Positions 9,229-18,957 of a stretch of 64,000 nt of DNA are shown here, piece by piece. Position 1 is the stretch's first letter, and every line of letters begins with the position of its first letter. The notes beneath the pieces are model-generated. The model was not told the origin of the DNA and searched no databases. It was given only the letters and a program-made list of their open reading frames with translations. Where the stretch lies: the NCBI GenBank assembly GCA_017304685.1, contig JAFKLR010000004.1, positions 488,841 through 552,840 on the forward strand. The letters run 5' to 3'. The DNA comes from Sphingobacteriia bacterium. Lineage in GTDB: Bacteria; Pseudomonadota; Alphaproteobacteria; Rickettsiales; 33-17. Made by a program: the position numbers and the translations under genes.

Positions 9229-9269
9229 AAAGATAGGTTAGTCTGTTATTTTTATACTAACCTATCTTT
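9229..9269 (-). terminator. Terminator between the two HAD-like genes
   Basis: A perfect 14-bp stem (9229-9242 with 9256-9269, 13-nt loop) lies 17 nt after the stop of the 655-residue gene. On the minus strand it is followed by a run ATTTTTTT. It separates that gene from the next one. Confidence 0.85.
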
Positions 9270-9285
9270 AAACTACAGCAAATTA

Positions 9286-11253
9286 TTATTTACTTTTCGG
9301 AGGGGAGCCAACGGCATTATTGTTAGTAGGTTTTTTACTTTGTTCCGTATTGACTCTATGGCTTTTCGGTGAAGCCATAGGTGATCTTGGGGAAAGTGGT
9401 GGATTGAAATAATTCAAAACTACATTTTCAATTGATCCTACTATCCATTCAATTTCATTTATTACTGGGTCATCTTTTGAAAAATAGGTTGTTAAAGTAA
9501 TATTGCCATTAGCTGTACCTGACATTTTTTTGTTATATGTTACTTGAATATCAAATTTATCCACTGCATTTACAAAAAAACATTTTTCAAGATCGTTTTC
9601 TTTTACTACTACTCTTATCATATTTACAAATTTTATTTTTTTAGTAAATGATGAGTATATTTTAATACCCGCTACAGTAGGTTCGTTTCCCTCTTTATTT
9701 ATAACAAAAAAATCTTTTTGAAGTTCCTGTAATATATAATTTAATTCAAAAGGTAAGAGTTTTGTAACGAAATAAACTTTATGACCTTCTTTATTAGCTA
9801 AAATAATTTGATTTAAGTTATCAGTAAAAAGAGTTATTTTTTTCTTTGGTTCATCAAGACTATCGCTATTAGCTACATTAATTTTAATAATTCCTTGTTT
9901 TAAACCTTTGTAATATAATTCTTTAAGTTTTTCAGCGTTAAGTTTTTGAACAAGATCAAATTTTTGCCAGTTATCCATAATATCTTTAATTCTCATTAAG
10001 CGAGTGGTAATGGAGTTTGCTAGTATTTCAAAGAATTTGTTTTCAAGGTCTTGCTCAGTTTTATATTCAAACTTATTAATTTCATATTTCGCATCACGGA
10101 AAGCTTCAGGTAAAATTAAAACAAGTTCTTGGCCAATGTTATGATCAATTAAATATAGCTTCATTTCTTTTGCTGCTATTTTTGGTACGTCTGCATAATC
10201 AATTGATTCATTTTCTTTACAACGTTTTGAAACTGTTAGCATAATTTTTCTATGTGCTGCTTCATCAATTTTTTTTAAATCAAAAATAATTGAATCATCT
10301 TTTTCTATTATTTCTTTAAGTGTATTTTTACAAAATTCAGTAAATGGTTCATATATTTTGTTGGTTGATAAATTAAATAATGTATCAAACTGAACAATAA
10401 AATTTTGTTTATTAATTTTACTTAATTTTGAGGACTTTTCTTCTAATATTTTATTTTTAATATTGGTAATTTTACTATTAACTTGTAAATAAAGAGAAAG
10501 GTTATTTTCTGCTTTAGGATCAATGGAAACATAATAAATTTCTTGTCCTTCTTGTTTATTAATCATTAAAAGATTGCCAAGTGAATGGTGGTTATTTAGC
10601 TTAACGCAATAAACATTGCTATATTTACCTAAAAAAGATTTAGGTATGCTATCTCTATTTAAAAAATGAACTTTTTCTTTTGTAGGGCCTAAATATTTTT
10701 CTAATGATTGTTTAAATTTATTTAATTGATTTGAATCGATTTTTTCTGAAATAAAAGCAATTTCATAATCTTCAGCTAGCCTAAACTGTAATAATTCTGA
10801 AAAATTTCGAAGCATTTTTGGAAATGTTTCAATTAATTCTTTTTTGACCATTTCAAGGGTGGGATCGTTTCTATAATATTTAATAACTTCTGTAGCAAGA
10901 TCATTTAAATTCGCGTCAGTTTTTTGTCTATATAAGCCATAAGCTAGGTTATCAATAGTAATGACAATGTTTTTAAGCATTTCATTGGAGATAGTAATAA
11001 TTTTCTTTGCGGATTCAGGACCACTTGTAATAACTTTTTTATTAACTTCACCATTATTGCGGCCTATTATTGAAGCTCTTCTTTGAGCTGTTGGATTAGT
11101 ACTTTTAGCTAATAAAAATTTTCTGTATTCGTTGGAAGTAGCTTCTAATGTATCAAGCGTTAAAATTTCATCAAAATCAACTATCACTAATTCTTTTTTT
11201 AAGGTATCTTGTTTGCTATCAAGCTTGAGCCTTAAATTTTCTTTTCCTTGCAT
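9286..11253 (-). CDS. Large protein with two divergent HAD-like halves and a Ser/Pro tail
   Basis: 655 residues, not recognised as a named family. The first half starts with an intact HAD motif I, LVIVDFDEILT (Asp26 and Asp28), with possible later motifs IAFISEK (about 165) and YYVSIDPKAENNL (about 240). A second motif I-like stretch, FIVQFDTLFN near 290, has Gln in place of the first Asp; VYFVTK and CFFVNAVDKFDI could be its motifs II and IV. The last 40 residues are disordered and rich in SP/SPK (SPRSPMASPKS, GSPPKS). There is no signal peptide or membrane helix. Two-domain HAD architecture is my inference; a secreted effector role is only a speculation from the tail. Confidence 0.65.
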   Translation of the reverse strand: MQGKENLRLKLDSKQDTLKKELVIVDFDEILTLDTLEATSNEYRKFLLAKSTNPTAQRRASIIGRNNGEVNKKVITSGPESAKKIITISNEMLKNIVITIDNLAYGLYRQKTDANLNDLATEVIKYYRNDPTLEMVKKELIETFPKMLRNFSELLQFRLAEDYEIAFISEKIDSNQLNKFKQSLEKYLGPTKEKVHFLNRDSIPKSFLGKYSNVYCVKLNNHHSLGNLLMINKQEGQEIYYVSIDPKAENNLSLYLQVNSKITNIKNKILEEKSSKLSKINKQNFIVQFDTLFNLSTNKIYEPFTEFCKNTLKEIIEKDDSIIFDLKKIDEAAHRKIMLTVSKRCKENESIDYADVPKIAAKEMKLYLIDHNIGQELVLILPEAFRDAKYEINKFEYKTEQDLENKFFEILANSITTRLMRIKDIMDNWQKFDLVQKLNAEKLKELYYKGLKQGIIKINVANSDSLDEPKKKITLFTDNLNQIILANKEGHKVYFVTKLLPFELNYILQELQKDFFVINKEGNEPTVAGIKIYSSFTKKIKFVNMIRVVVKENDLEKCFFVNAVDKFDIQVTYNKKMSGTANGNITLTTYFSKDDPVINEIEWIVGSIENVVLNYFNPPLSPRSPMASPKSHRVNTEQSKKPTNNNAVGSPPKSK

Positions 11254-11305
11254 AAACAGTCTCTTACTATTAAATATTAAATAATTGTTATCATTATATT
11301 GTCTT

Positions 11306-11327
11306 ATTAACTAAATATTAACTAAAT
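11306..11327. repeat. Two tandem 11-bp direct repeats upstream of the 655-residue gene
   Basis: ATTAACTAAAT occurs twice head-to-tail (11306-11316 and 11317-11327). It lies 8 nt upstream of a minus-strand TATAAT (11293-11298). The 11-bp period is one helical turn, the spacing used by OmpR-family regulators on direct half-sites. Confidence 0.5.
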
Positions 11328-11343
11328 TGTCTAACATAAAAGC

Positions 11344-11371
11344 TTGCAAAAAAAAAGTTTTTTTTTATAAT
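11344..11371 (+). promoter_or_regulatory. Sigma-70 promoter of the rpsB operon
   Basis: TTGCAA (11344-11349), 16-nt spacer, TATAAT (11366-11371). It is the only near-consensus promoter upstream of rpsB and implies a leader of about 130 nt. Confidence 0.75.
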
Positions 11372-11382
11372 TTGGTAAGCTT

Positions 11383-11505
11383 TTATAGGACAAACCTATA
11401 AGTAGCTGATTTCTCACGCATTTTAATCTAGATAAAATTTAGTAGTGTCCTAATTTTTGGGATTCAGTTTAAAATGCGGTGGTTTAACTACTAAAACAAA
11501 AGGAA
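11383..11505 (+). promoter_or_regulatory. Structured 5' leader of rpsB, candidate S2 autoregulatory element
   Basis: Three pairings can be read directly. A 7-bp hairpin TTATAGG/CCTATAA lies at 11383-11401. A long-range 10-bp stem CGCATTTTAA (11417-11426) with TTAAAATGCG (11469-11478) encloses an inner hairpin AAAATTTAG/CTAATTTTT with one T-T mismatch. In addition TTTAGTAG (11438-11445), inside the enclosed loop, is fully complementary to CTACTAAA (11488-11495), just upstream of the ribosome site. The last pairing would form a pseudoknot or a competing fold. S2 autoregulates rpsB-tsf through its leader in E. coli; that the same happens here is inference. Confidence 0.5.
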
Positions 11506-11509
11506 AAAT

Positions 11510-12373
11510 ATGTCAAACGTACCTCAATTTACTATTAAAGAATTATTAGACGCTGGTGTTCATTTCGGACACAAAACTATGCGTTGGAACCCAAAAATGG
11601 CTCCATATATATATGGAGAAAAAGATGGAGTGCATATCGTTGACCTAGGTCAAACTGCTCCATTATTACACAGGGCTCTTGTTACAGTACACGAAGTTAT
11701 TAGAAATAATGGCAGAGTATTATTCGTCGGTACTAAAAAACAAGCTTCTGATATTATTTCAGAAGAAGCTAGAAGATGTGGACAATATTATGTTAATAGC
11801 CGCTGGTTAGGTGGAATGTTAACTAACTGGCCTACAGTATCAGCTTCAATTAAGAAATTAGAAGATATTGAAAAAAACCTTAATGATGAAAATGTTACCG
11901 AAAAACTTACTAAGAAAGAAATTCTTGAACTTACAAGAAAAAGGGACAAATTAGAAAGATCTTTTGGTGGTATACGTCAAATGGGTGGTCAGCCAGACCT
12001 ACTATTTATTATCGATACAAATAAAGAAAACTTAGCGGTTAAAGAAGCTGCGAAACTTGGTATTCCAGTAATTGCTATTTTAGATACTAATTCTGATCCA
12101 GATAATATTACATATCCAGTACCTGGAAATGATGATGCATCAAGATCAATTAGATTATATAGTAAATTAGTTGCCGATTCAGTAATTGCAGGTATTCAAG
12201 ATAGTTTAGCTGCTTCAGGTGTAGATATTGGTGAAATAGAAGATATCACTCAATTAGCTAGAGAAGCGCAAGAAAAGAAAGATGATAAATTTTCTAAAGC
12301 TAAACCTAAAAAAACTGTAACTAAAAAACCAATGGGAAAACCAAAAGTTAGCAGAAAAGAAAACGTAGAATAG
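11510..12373 (+). CDS. rpsB: 30S ribosomal protein S2
   Basis: 287 residues. S2 binds late to the 30S subunit near S1 and is needed for S1 attachment. Conserved S2 blocks are plain: [19 protein letters not shown] near the N-terminus, [27 protein letters not shown], and [30 protein letters not shown] lysine-rich tail after about residue 245 is typical of alphaproteobacterial S2. The ATG is preceded by AAAGGAAAA. It is first in the conserved rpsB-tsf-pyrH-frr-uppS-cdsA-dxr run. Confidence 0.98.
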   Translation: MSNVPQFTIKELLDAGVHFGHKTMRWNPKMAPYIYGEKDGVHIVDLGQTAPLLHRALVTVHEVIRNNGRVLFVGTKKQASDIISEEARRCGQYYVNSRWLGGMLTNWPTVSASIKKLEDIEKNLNDENVTEKLTKKEILELTRKRDKLERSFGGIRQMGGQPDLLFIIDTNKENLAVKEAAKLGIPVIAILDTNSDPDNITYPVPGNDDASRSIRLYSKLVADSVIAGIQDSLAASGVDIGEIEDITQLAREAQEKKDDKFSKAKPKKTVTKKPMGKPKVSRKENVE

Positions 12374-12378
12374 AAAAT

Positions 12379-12403
12379 AAGGGTAGGTTTTAAGCCTACC
12401 TTT
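12379..12403 (+). terminator. Hairpin between rpsB and tsf (attenuator-like)
   Basis: GGTAGG (12382-12387) pairs with CCTACC (12395-12400) around a 7-nt loop, with flanking A-T pairs extending the stem. Only a short T-run follows, so partial readthrough into tsf is likely, which would lower tsf output relative to rpsB. Confidence 0.65.
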
Positions 12404-12435
12404 ATATAAAAAATTTAAAGAGAAAGGTAATAAAT

Positions 12436-13368
12436 ATGTCAGGTATTTCCGCACAAATAATTAAAGAATTAAGAGAAAAAACTGGCGCTGGAATGATGGA
12501 TTGCAAAAAAGCGCTAGAAGAAAATAATGGTGATTTTGAGCAAGCTGTTGATTGGCTTAGAAAAAAAGGACTCGCAAGCGCTGCTAAAAAAGCAGGAAGA
12601 ATAGCTGCTGAAGGTTTAGTAGGTGCGCTTGTTTCAGGTAAAAAAGGTGTAGTAGCTGAATTAAACGCTGAGACAGATTTCGTTGCACGTAATGACCAAT
12701 TTATGCAATTAACCGAAAATATTACTAAACAATTACTCACATCGCCAACTAATGATGTTGAAGCTTTAAAAAATGCTCAACTTGCGAGTGGTAGCACAGT
12801 TCAAGAAGAAATTCAAAACGCTATTGCTGTAATTGGCGAAAACATGAACCTAAGAAGAATAGCTAGTGTTTCAGTTGATAATGGTATTGTTGTAAGCTAT
12901 GTTCACAATGCAGTAAAAGATGGTTTAGGTAAGATTGGCGTTTTAGTAGCTCTTGAAACTCAGGCTGAACCAGAGCAAGTAACAACAATTGGTAAGCAAA
13001 TAGCAATGCATATTGCTGCAGCTAAACCAGAATCATTAACAGTAGAAGAGCTAGATCAAAATTTAGTTGAAAGAGAAAAAAATATTGCAGCTGAACAATC
13101 ACGTGCCTCTGGTAAACCAGAAAGCGTTGTTGAGAAAATGATCGAAGGAAGAATTCGTAAATTCTATGAAGAAGTAGTTCTTCTTGAGCAAGTATTCGTT
13201 ATTGACGGAAAAAGTAAAATTAACCAAGTTTTAGCTGATTTAAGTAAAAACTTAGGTAAAGAAGTGAAAATTAAGCAATTCGTACGTTTCGCTTTAGGTG
13301 AAGGTATTGAAAAACAAGAAGCGAATTTTGCTGATGAAGTTGCAGCAGCTGCAGGCTTAAAAAGCTAA
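12436..13368 (+). CDS. tsf: Elongation factor Ts
   Basis: 310 residues. EF-Ts exchanges GDP for GTP on EF-Tu. The N-terminal UBA-like domain reads [18 protein letters not shown] (about 12-29). The core has the diagnostic [10 protein letters not shown] (about 75-84) that contacts EF-Tu. Downstream are VLVALETQ, and the C-terminal coiled-coil-like segment [22 protein letters not shown]. Start ATG has AGAAAGG upstream. The length is usual for alphaproteobacteria. Confidence 0.98.
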   Translation: MSGISAQIIKELREKTGAGMMDCKKALEENNGDFEQAVDWLRKKGLASAAKKAGRIAAEGLVGALVSGKKGVVAELNAETDFVARNDQFMQLTENITKQLLTSPTNDVEALKNAQLASGSTVQEEIQNAIAVIGENMNLRRIASVSVDNGIVVSYVHNAVKDGLGKIGVLVALETQAEPEQVTTIGKQIAMHIAAAKPESLTVEELDQNLVEREKNIAAEQSRASGKPESVVEKMIEGRIRKFYEEVVLLEQVFVIDGKSKINQVLADLSKNLGKEVKIKQFVRFALGEGIEKQEANFADEVAAAAGLKS

Positions 13369-13387
13369 TTTAATTAAAAGGGATCAA

Positions 13388-14143
13388 ATGGCAGGTACTA
13401 AGATAAAGTTTAAAAGAGTTTTACTTAAAGTTTCTGGTGAGGCTCTAATGGGTAATCTGCCATTTGGTCATGATCCATTAACAATTGGAAGAATATGCGA
13501 AGATATCGCTGAAGTACATGAACTTGGTGGTCAGGTTTGTGTAGTAGTAGGTGGTGGCAATATATTTAGAGGTGTTTCCGCAAAAGAAATAGGAATTGAC
13601 CGAGCAAGTGCTGATTATATGGGAATGCTTGCAACAGTTATGAATGCTCTTGCTTTACAAAGTTCCTTAGAAAAAATGGGAATTCATACAAGGGTTCAAT
13701 CAGCAATACCAATGACTACAATTTGTGAACCATATATAAGACGTCGCGCTGTAAGACATATGGAAAAAGGGAGAGTAGTAATTTTTGCTGGTGGAACTGG
13801 TAATCCATTTTTTACCACTGACACTGCAGCAGCTTTAAGAGCTGTTGAAATGAATTGTGATGCATTATTAAAAGGTACCCAAGTTGATGGCGTATATAAT
13901 GATGATCCAAAAAAGAACAAAAAGGCAACACGCTTCGATACGCTGACATATAAGCAAGTATTACAAGATGATTTAGGGGTTATGGATGCCTCAGCTATTG
14001 CACTTGCAAGAGAAAACAAAATACCAGTAGTAGTATTTTCATTACATGAAAAAGGTGGTTTTGCTAAAGTTTTACAAGGTAAAGGCACATTTACAATAAT
14101 TTCACATGAAGGTAGTGAAACTGTAGTAGCAGAAAAAATATAA
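13388..14143 (+). CDS. pyrH: Uridylate kinase (UMP kinase)
   Basis: 251 residues. It phosphorylates UMP to UDP in pyrimidine nucleotide supply. It belongs to the amino acid kinase fold, unrelated to eukaryotic UMP/CMP kinases. Visible motifs: [12 protein letters not shown] at the N-terminus, [46 protein letters not shown] (UMP and catalytic loops), and [13 protein letters not shown] near the ATP site. AAAAGGGATCAA gives a ribosome site. The gene lies 19 nt after tsf. Confidence 0.98.
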   Translation: MAGTKIKFKRVLLKVSGEALMGNLPFGHDPLTIGRICEDIAEVHELGGQVCVVVGGGNIFRGVSAKEIGIDRASADYMGMLATVMNALALQSSLEKMGIHTRVQSAIPMTTICEPYIRRRAVRHMEKGRVVIFAGGTGNPFFTTDTAAALRAVEMNCDALLKGTQVDGVYNDDPKKNKKATRFDTLTYKQVLQDDLGVMDASAIALARENKIPVVVFSLHEKGGFAKVLQGKGTFTIISHEGSETVVAEKI

Positions 14144-14175
14144 ATAACATTCACATTGATGAGTAGGAGAAAACT

Positions 14176-14739
14176 ATGAGTAGTCCTGATAACCTAATTG
14201 CAGAAATGAAAAAAAGAATGGAATCTTCTTTAAATACATTACATCATCATTTAAAAGGGTTAAGAACAGGTAGAGCATCAGTAAATTTACTTGATAGCGT
14301 TATGGTTGAAGCGTATGGCGATAGATTACCTATTAACCAAGTAGCCAGTGTATCCACACCTGATGCAAGAACGCTTTCGGTGCAAGTGTGGGATAAAGGA
14401 ATGGTAAAAGCAGTTGAAAAAGGTATTGTTGCTGCTGAATTAGGTCTTAATCCATCAGCTGATGGAACTTTAATAAGAATTTCTCTTCCTCCTCTTAGTG
14501 AAGAAAGAAGAAAAGAATTAGTAAAAGTTGGACATAAATATGGTGAAGAAGCAAGGGTCGCTATAAGAAATATAAGACGTGACTCGATGGATTCACTTAA
14601 AAAAATGGAAAAAGATAAAGTTATAAGTGAAGATCAACATAAAAATTTAAGTGAACAAGTTCAAAAAGTAACAGATGATTTTATTAAACAGATAGATCAA
14701 ATTATTGCGAATAAAGAGAAAGAAATAACCACAATTTAG
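14176..14739 (+). CDS. frr: Ribosome recycling factor
   Basis: 187 residues, the standard length. RRF splits post-termination ribosomes together with EF-G. It shows the family blocks [68 protein letters not shown], and a C-terminal helix with [15 protein letters not shown]. It resembles a tRNA-shaped three-helix bundle plus beta domain. The AGTAGGAGAAAA upstream is a good ribosome site. Confidence 0.98.
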   Translation: MSSPDNLIAEMKKRMESSLNTLHHHLKGLRTGRASVNLLDSVMVEAYGDRLPINQVASVSTPDARTLSVQVWDKGMVKAVEKGIVAAELGLNPSADGTLIRISLPPLSEERRKELVKVGHKYGEEARVAIRNIRRDSMDSLKKMEKDKVISEDQHKNLSEQVQKVTDDFIKQIDQIIANKEKEITTI

Positions 14740-14750
14740 TAGTTTTTTAA

Positions 14751-15470
14751 ATGCCTGTCACTGAAAAACCTAATCTGCATGTTTCTTTAATAATGGATGG
14801 CAACGGTAGATGGGCAAAAAAAAGGTTCTTACCAACTATAGAAGGCCATAGAAGAGGAGCTCAAAAATTAAGAGAAGTAGTTGAAAATTCTTTTAATTTA
14901 GGAATAACTCATTTAACAGTCTATGCCTTCTCCTCAGAAAATTGGGCTCGTCCTGAGCAAGAAGTTAATGATTTAATGCATTTGCTTAAGCATTATTTAT
15001 CTACTGAATTAGAAATACTTATTAAGGGAAATGTTAAACTTCAAATAATAGGGAATTTTAGTAAATTATCTAAAGATATTTTAGCGCAAATCTCTAATGC
15101 AGTAAGTAAAACCGCAAGTAATACTGGTTTAACCCTTACAATAGCAATAAGTTATGGTTCACGAGAAGAAATGGTTTTTGCTGTAAAAGATATTTCTAAA
15201 CGTGTTCATAATAGCGAATTAAAAATTGACCAAATAGATGAAAATCTTTTTTCAAAGTTTTTGTATGAACCAAATTTACCAGAAGTTGATATATATATAC
15301 GTACGGGTGGAGAAAAAAGATTAAGTAATTTTCTGTTATGGCAGGCCTCATATGCAGAATTATTTTTTATAAATACATTATGGCCTGATTTTTCTATTGA
15401 TGAATTAGAACAAATTATAGCAGAATATAATCAACGTGAACGCAGGTTTGGGAAGAGGTTAGCTCAATGA
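14751..15470 (+). CDS. uppS: Isoprenyl (undecaprenyl) diphosphate synthase
   Basis: 239 residues. It is a cis-prenyltransferase that extends farnesyl diphosphate with isopentenyl units to the C55 lipid carrier for peptidoglycan and surface polysaccharide. Signature motifs: LIMDGNGRWAKKR at 13-25 (catalytic Asp and diphosphate-binding Arg), GHRRGAQKLREVVE, YAFSSENW, and the C-terminal DIYIRTGGEKRLSNFLLWQASYAE split across the last quarter. Its FPP substrate would come from ispA in the same run. It overlaps cdsA by 4 nt. Confidence 0.97.
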   Translation: MPVTEKPNLHVSLIMDGNGRWAKKRFLPTIEGHRRGAQKLREVVENSFNLGITHLTVYAFSSENWARPEQEVNDLMHLLKHYLSTELEILIKGNVKLQIIGNFSKLSKDILAQISNAVSKTASNTGLTLTIAISYGSREEMVFAVKDISKRVHNSELKIDQIDENLFSKFLYEPNLPEVDIYIRTGGEKRLSNFLLWQASYAELFFINTLWPDFSIDELEQIIAEYNQRERRFGKRLAQ

Positions 15471-16126
15471 ACAATTTTATAACAAGACTTTTAACATCGT
15501 TTATTTTAATTCCGGTTATATTATTTATTATTTACACTGGTGGTTATGTATATTTAGCATTAATAATAACTGCTGCAGTTATTATGGGTTTTGAATGGCA
15601 AGATATTATTAGTAAAAAAGAACATTCAACTAAAGTGTGGTATATACTAGGAATAGCGTATGTTACGTTACCATGTTTATCCTTAATATGGCTTAGAGAG
15701 CAAAATAGAGGTTTATTTTATATAATTTGGCTATTTACAGTAGTATGGGCTACTGACATAGGTGCTTACCTTTGTGGTAAAATTATAGGTGGGTGGAAAT
15801 TAGCTCCTAAAATTAGTCCTAATAAAACTTGGTCAGGCTTAATCGGTGGAATAATTTGTGCAAGTTTAGTAGGCTTTGCAGTTGCAAATTACAAATATAC
15901 TTCCCTTAACTATAATTCAGCTATAATGATAAGTGCAATGCTTGCAATTTACGCTCAAATAGGAGATTTAATAGAATCTGCTATAAAAAGATATTTTGAT
16001 GTTAAAGATAGTGGAAAAATAATTCCAGGTCATGGTGGTTTATTAGATAGAGTAGATAGTTTAATTTTAGCTGCCCCTAAATTTGCATTATTTATAATTA
16101 TTTTTCAGGGGAATGTAACTTGGTAA
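15467..16126 (+). CDS. cdsA: Phosphatidate cytidylyltransferase
   Basis: 219 residues, shorter than the 285-residue E. coli enzyme but usual for Rickettsiales. It makes CDP-diacylglycerol, the precursor of all membrane phospholipids. The protein is almost entirely membrane segments (about six to seven). The C-terminal CDS signature is complete: SAIKRYFDVKDSGKIIPGHG followed by GLLDRVDSL, with the metal-binding aspartates. It starts within the uppS stop (ATGA overlap) and ends inside the dxr start. Confidence 0.96.
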   Translation: MNNFITRLLTSFILIPVILFIIYTGGYVYLALIITAAVIMGFEWQDIISKKEHSTKVWYILGIAYVTLPCLSLIWLREQNRGLFYIIWLFTVVWATDIGAYLCGKIIGGWKLAPKISPNKTWSGLIGGIICASLVGFAVANYKYTSLNYNSAIMISAMLAIYAQIGDLIESAIKRYFDVKDSGKIIPGHGGLLDRVDSLILAAPKFALFIIIFQGNVTW

Positions 16127-17301
16127 AAAAAAAGGTAGTAATTATTGGAGCTACAGGTTCAATAGGCGATTCTACTTTAAAAATTATTGAAAAACATCGT
16201 GAATCCTTTGAAGTGATCGGAATAATTGCAAATAGTAATGTAAAAAAATTAGCAAAAATAGCTATTGATTTCGATGTAAAACATGTTGCTATTTTAAATG
16301 AAAATTATTATCAAGACTTAAGAGATTTACTAAAAAATAGAAATACAAAAATATATGCAGGTAATAAAGGCTGCTTAGAAGTGGCTTCTCTCCGCAGTGA
16401 TATAACTGTTTCTGCAGCAGTTGGAATTCAAGGTTTAATGCCTACAATTTGTGCCATAAAAAATACAAAGCGTTTGGCACTTGCTAATAAAGAATCAATG
16501 ATATGCGCAGGTGAGATAATTAATAAGATAGCTTGCGAATATAATACAGAAATCTTTCCAATTGATTCTGAGCATAATGCAATATATCAAATTATTCATA
16601 ATAAAAATGAGTATATTAGTAAAGTAATCTTAACTGCATCAGGCGGACCATTTTTAAATAAAACTTATGAAGAACTAAAAAATGTAACTCCTAAAGAAGC
16701 CACTACTCATCCAAATTGGCAAATGGGAAAAAAAGTTACAGTTGATACAGCAACACTTATAAACAAAGGTTTAGAGCTAATTGAAGCTTATCAACTTTTT
16801 AAATTTAATTCTAAGCAATTAGATGCAATAATTCACCCTCAATCATTTGTTCATGCTATAATTGATTTTGAAGATGGTACTTCAATGATGCAAATGTATA
16901 AACCTCATATGACAATTCCTATTTCATATGCTTTAGGTTATCCACATAGACTTACTACAGATTTTTCTAACTTAAATTTAAAAGAAATGGGTCAACTAAT
17001 ATTCAAAGAAATTGATGAAACAAAATTTCCAGGTTTTAAGTTATCAAAAGAGGTTTTAAATACAGAAGAGCAATCGCATATGATAGCCTTCAATGTTGCA
17101 AATGAATTTGCTGTTTCTCAATTTTTAGATTCTAAAATAAAGTTTCTTGATATTCCAAAATTAATTGAGAATATTTTAGAAAATGCAGAAATTATAAAAA
17201 TAGAGCAATTAGAAGATATAATATATTATGAGAATCATATAATTACTAAATGTATGGAGTTAGTTAATAAAATTGATTATACTTCAAATATAATAAATTA
17301 A
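16120..17301 (+). CDS. dxr: 1-deoxy-D-xylulose 5-phosphate reductoisomerase
   Basis: 393 residues. It converts DXP to MEP with NADPH, the committed step of the non-mevalonate isoprenoid pathway. The NADPH-binding GATGSIGDSTLKII starts at about residue 9. LALANKESMICAGEI, and PIDSEHNAIYQ carry the metal-binding acidic residues. LTASGGPF and HPNWQMGKKVTVDTATLINKG follow with the lid and substrate region. The start is TTG at 16120, overlapping the cdsA stop, with AGGGGAA six nucleotides upstream; no ATG or GTG fits. It feeds ispA and uppS in the same operon. Confidence 0.96.
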   Translation: MVKKKVVIIGATGSIGDSTLKIIEKHRESFEVIGIIANSNVKKLAKIAIDFDVKHVAILNENYYQDLRDLLKNRNTKIYAGNKGCLEVASLRSDITVSAAVGIQGLMPTICAIKNTKRLALANKESMICAGEIINKIACEYNTEIFPIDSEHNAIYQIIHNKNEYISKVILTASGGPFLNKTYEELKNVTPKEATTHPNWQMGKKVTVDTATLINKGLELIEAYQLFKFNSKQLDAIIHPQSFVHAIIDFEDGTSMMQMYKPHMTIPISYALGYPHRLTTDFSNLNLKEMGQLIFKEIDETKFPGFKLSKEVLNTEEQSHMIAFNVANEFAVSQFLDSKIKFLDIPKLIENILENAEIIKIEQLEDIIYYENHIITKCMELVNKIDYTSNIIN

Positions 17302-17333
17302 GATATATTTAAATTTCAAATATTAGGAATATT

Positions 17334-18242
17334 ATGCGCTTGAATTTAAATGCCATGGGGTTAAGTGAAGCTTTAGTTGAGGTTTGCGAATTAGTAGATG
17401 AAAAAATGGCTGCTCTCTTACCGGTTGTAGATAATAGTCTTGAATCAAAGCTATTTGAAGCAATGCGATATTCTGTTTTATCGCAAGGTAAAAGATTACG
17501 TCCATTTTTATCTTTTGTTGCAGCTTCCATGTTTGGTGTTTCAAGAGATTCAGCGCTTAGGACTGCTGCTGCAATTGAATTTATTCATACCTATTCTTTA
17601 ATACATGATGACCTTCCTGCTTTAGATAATGATGATTTAAGAAGAGGGCAACCAAGTTGCCATGCAAAATTTGGAGAAGCTACAGCTATTCTTGCAGGAG
17701 ATGCTCTTTTAAGTCTCGCATTTGAAATTTTAGCTGATCCATTAACTCATCCTGATCCGCAAGTTCGTTGTGAACTGATTACAAGGCTTGCGTGTGCTTC
17801 AGGAGCCTCAGGTATGGTGGGCGGACAAATGATGGATTTAGAAGCACAAAACCATAATTTATCAATACCAGAAATTACAAGAATGCAAAGAATGAAAACA
17901 GGTGAATTATTTGCTTGTGCTTGTGAGTCTGGAGCAATACTTGGTAAAACTTCTCGTAACCTTAGAATGGCTTTAAAAGGTTATGCGCATGCAATTGGTC
18001 TTGCTTTTCAAATCACCGATGATCTTCTTGATGTTGAAGGGACAGCAAATGATGTTGGAAAGAAAACAAATAAAGATAAAGATTTGAATAAGGCTACGTA
18101 CATATCAAATTTAGGAATAGATGCAGCTAAAGAACAGGCAAAAATGTTAGTTAATCAAGCATTGAATTATCTTGAAGTTTTTGATGAACCAGCAAATTTA
18201 TTAAGACAAGTCGCAATTTATATAATTAATCGTAAGAGATAA
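17334..18242 (+). CDS. ispA: Polyprenyl synthetase, farnesyl diphosphate synthase type
   Basis: 302 residues. It condenses DMAPP/GPP with IPP to farnesyl diphosphate. The first aspartate-rich motif is of the bacterial FPP type, HDDLPALDNDDLRRG. The second is FQITDDLLDVEG. GKRLRPFL and GGQMMDLEA are the other conserved blocks. It sits 32 nt after dxr, an arrangement that places substrate supply next to uppS. ATG follows TTAGGAATATT. Chain length (C15 against C20) cannot be proved by eye. Confidence 0.93.
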   Translation: MRLNLNAMGLSEALVEVCELVDEKMAALLPVVDNSLESKLFEAMRYSVLSQGKRLRPFLSFVAASMFGVSRDSALRTAAAIEFIHTYSLIHDDLPALDNDDLRRGQPSCHAKFGEATAILAGDALLSLAFEILADPLTHPDPQVRCELITRLACASGASGMVGGQMMDLEAQNHNLSIPEITRMQRMKTGELFACACESGAILGKTSRNLRMALKGYAHAIGLAFQITDDLLDVEGTANDVGKKTNKDKDLNKATYISNLGIDAAKEQAKMLVNQALNYLEVFDEPANLLRQVAIYIINRKR

Positions 18243-18249
18243 TAATTAT

Positions 18250-18954
18250 ATGATGCGCTCTTTTAAAACTCTGTTTTTAAGTCAGTATAAAATTCTTTTA
18301 ATTATATTTTTGTTTGTAAAACTGACACCGCTAGATAAATGGGTTTTTGAAGTTTGTAACGGTAGCTTAGCATTAAGTAGTACCTGGGCTGGCTTTTGGG
18401 CAATCATGAATCATCAAGGCGAAAGGTTATTAAATATTGCTGTAATGCTGATAATAAATTTCATAGCTTATTTTCAAGTTGAAAATAAAAAAGCTTATAT
18501 AAAAAGATTTTTCGGCGCACTCTTAATTTTAGAAATTGGAATTGCAGTAAATTATCTACTTTTTCAAAAAGTATTAAACATTTATCGTAGCTCACCAACT
18601 CTTATCTATGATAAATTCATCTCTTTGCAGGCTATTTATGGAAATCCATATATAAAAGTTTATTCAAGTAATTCATTCCCAAGTGGCCATGCATTTACAT
18701 TAATGTTTTGGGCTTTAATCTGCTACCGCATTATACCAAGAAAATTTATGTATGCCGTTGTACCTGCAGCTATTTTATTTTCCACAAATAGATTATTTTC
18801 TGGAGGACATTGGTTAAGCGATATCATAGCTTCTTATATTTTAGCTAAGATTTGGAGTGATGTTTATACATATATAAGACAATATTTATTTATGAAAGAA
18901 TTTGCAAAGATTCATACAAAAGTATCTGATAAATTAATTAAAAAAAGTAGGTAA
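18250..18954 (+). CDS. PAP2-family membrane phosphatase
   Basis: 234 residues with five or so membrane segments. The PAP2 (type 2 phosphatidic acid phosphatase) motifs are visible: SNSFPSGHA (motif 2, catalytic His) and RLFSGGHWLSD (motif 3, Arg-x5-His-x3-Asp). Motif 1 is irregular, KVLNIYRSSP rather than Kx6RP. Such enzymes dephosphorylate undecaprenyl diphosphate, lipid A or phosphatidylglycerophosphate. Being 7 nt behind ispA and in a run with uppS and cdsA, recycling of undecaprenyl diphosphate is a reasonable guess, but the substrate is not proven. Confidence 0.85.
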   Translation: MMRSFKTLFLSQYKILLIIFLFVKLTPLDKWVFEVCNGSLALSSTWAGFWAIMNHQGERLLNIAVMLIINFIAYFQVENKKAYIKRFFGALLILEIGIAVNYLLFQKVLNIYRSSPTLIYDKFISLQAIYGNPYIKVYSSNSFPSGHAFTLMFWALICYRIIPRKFMYAVVPAAILFSTNRLFSGGHWLSDIIASYILAKIWSDVYTYIRQYLFMKEFAKIHTKVSDKLIKKSR

Positions 18955-18957
18955 GTT

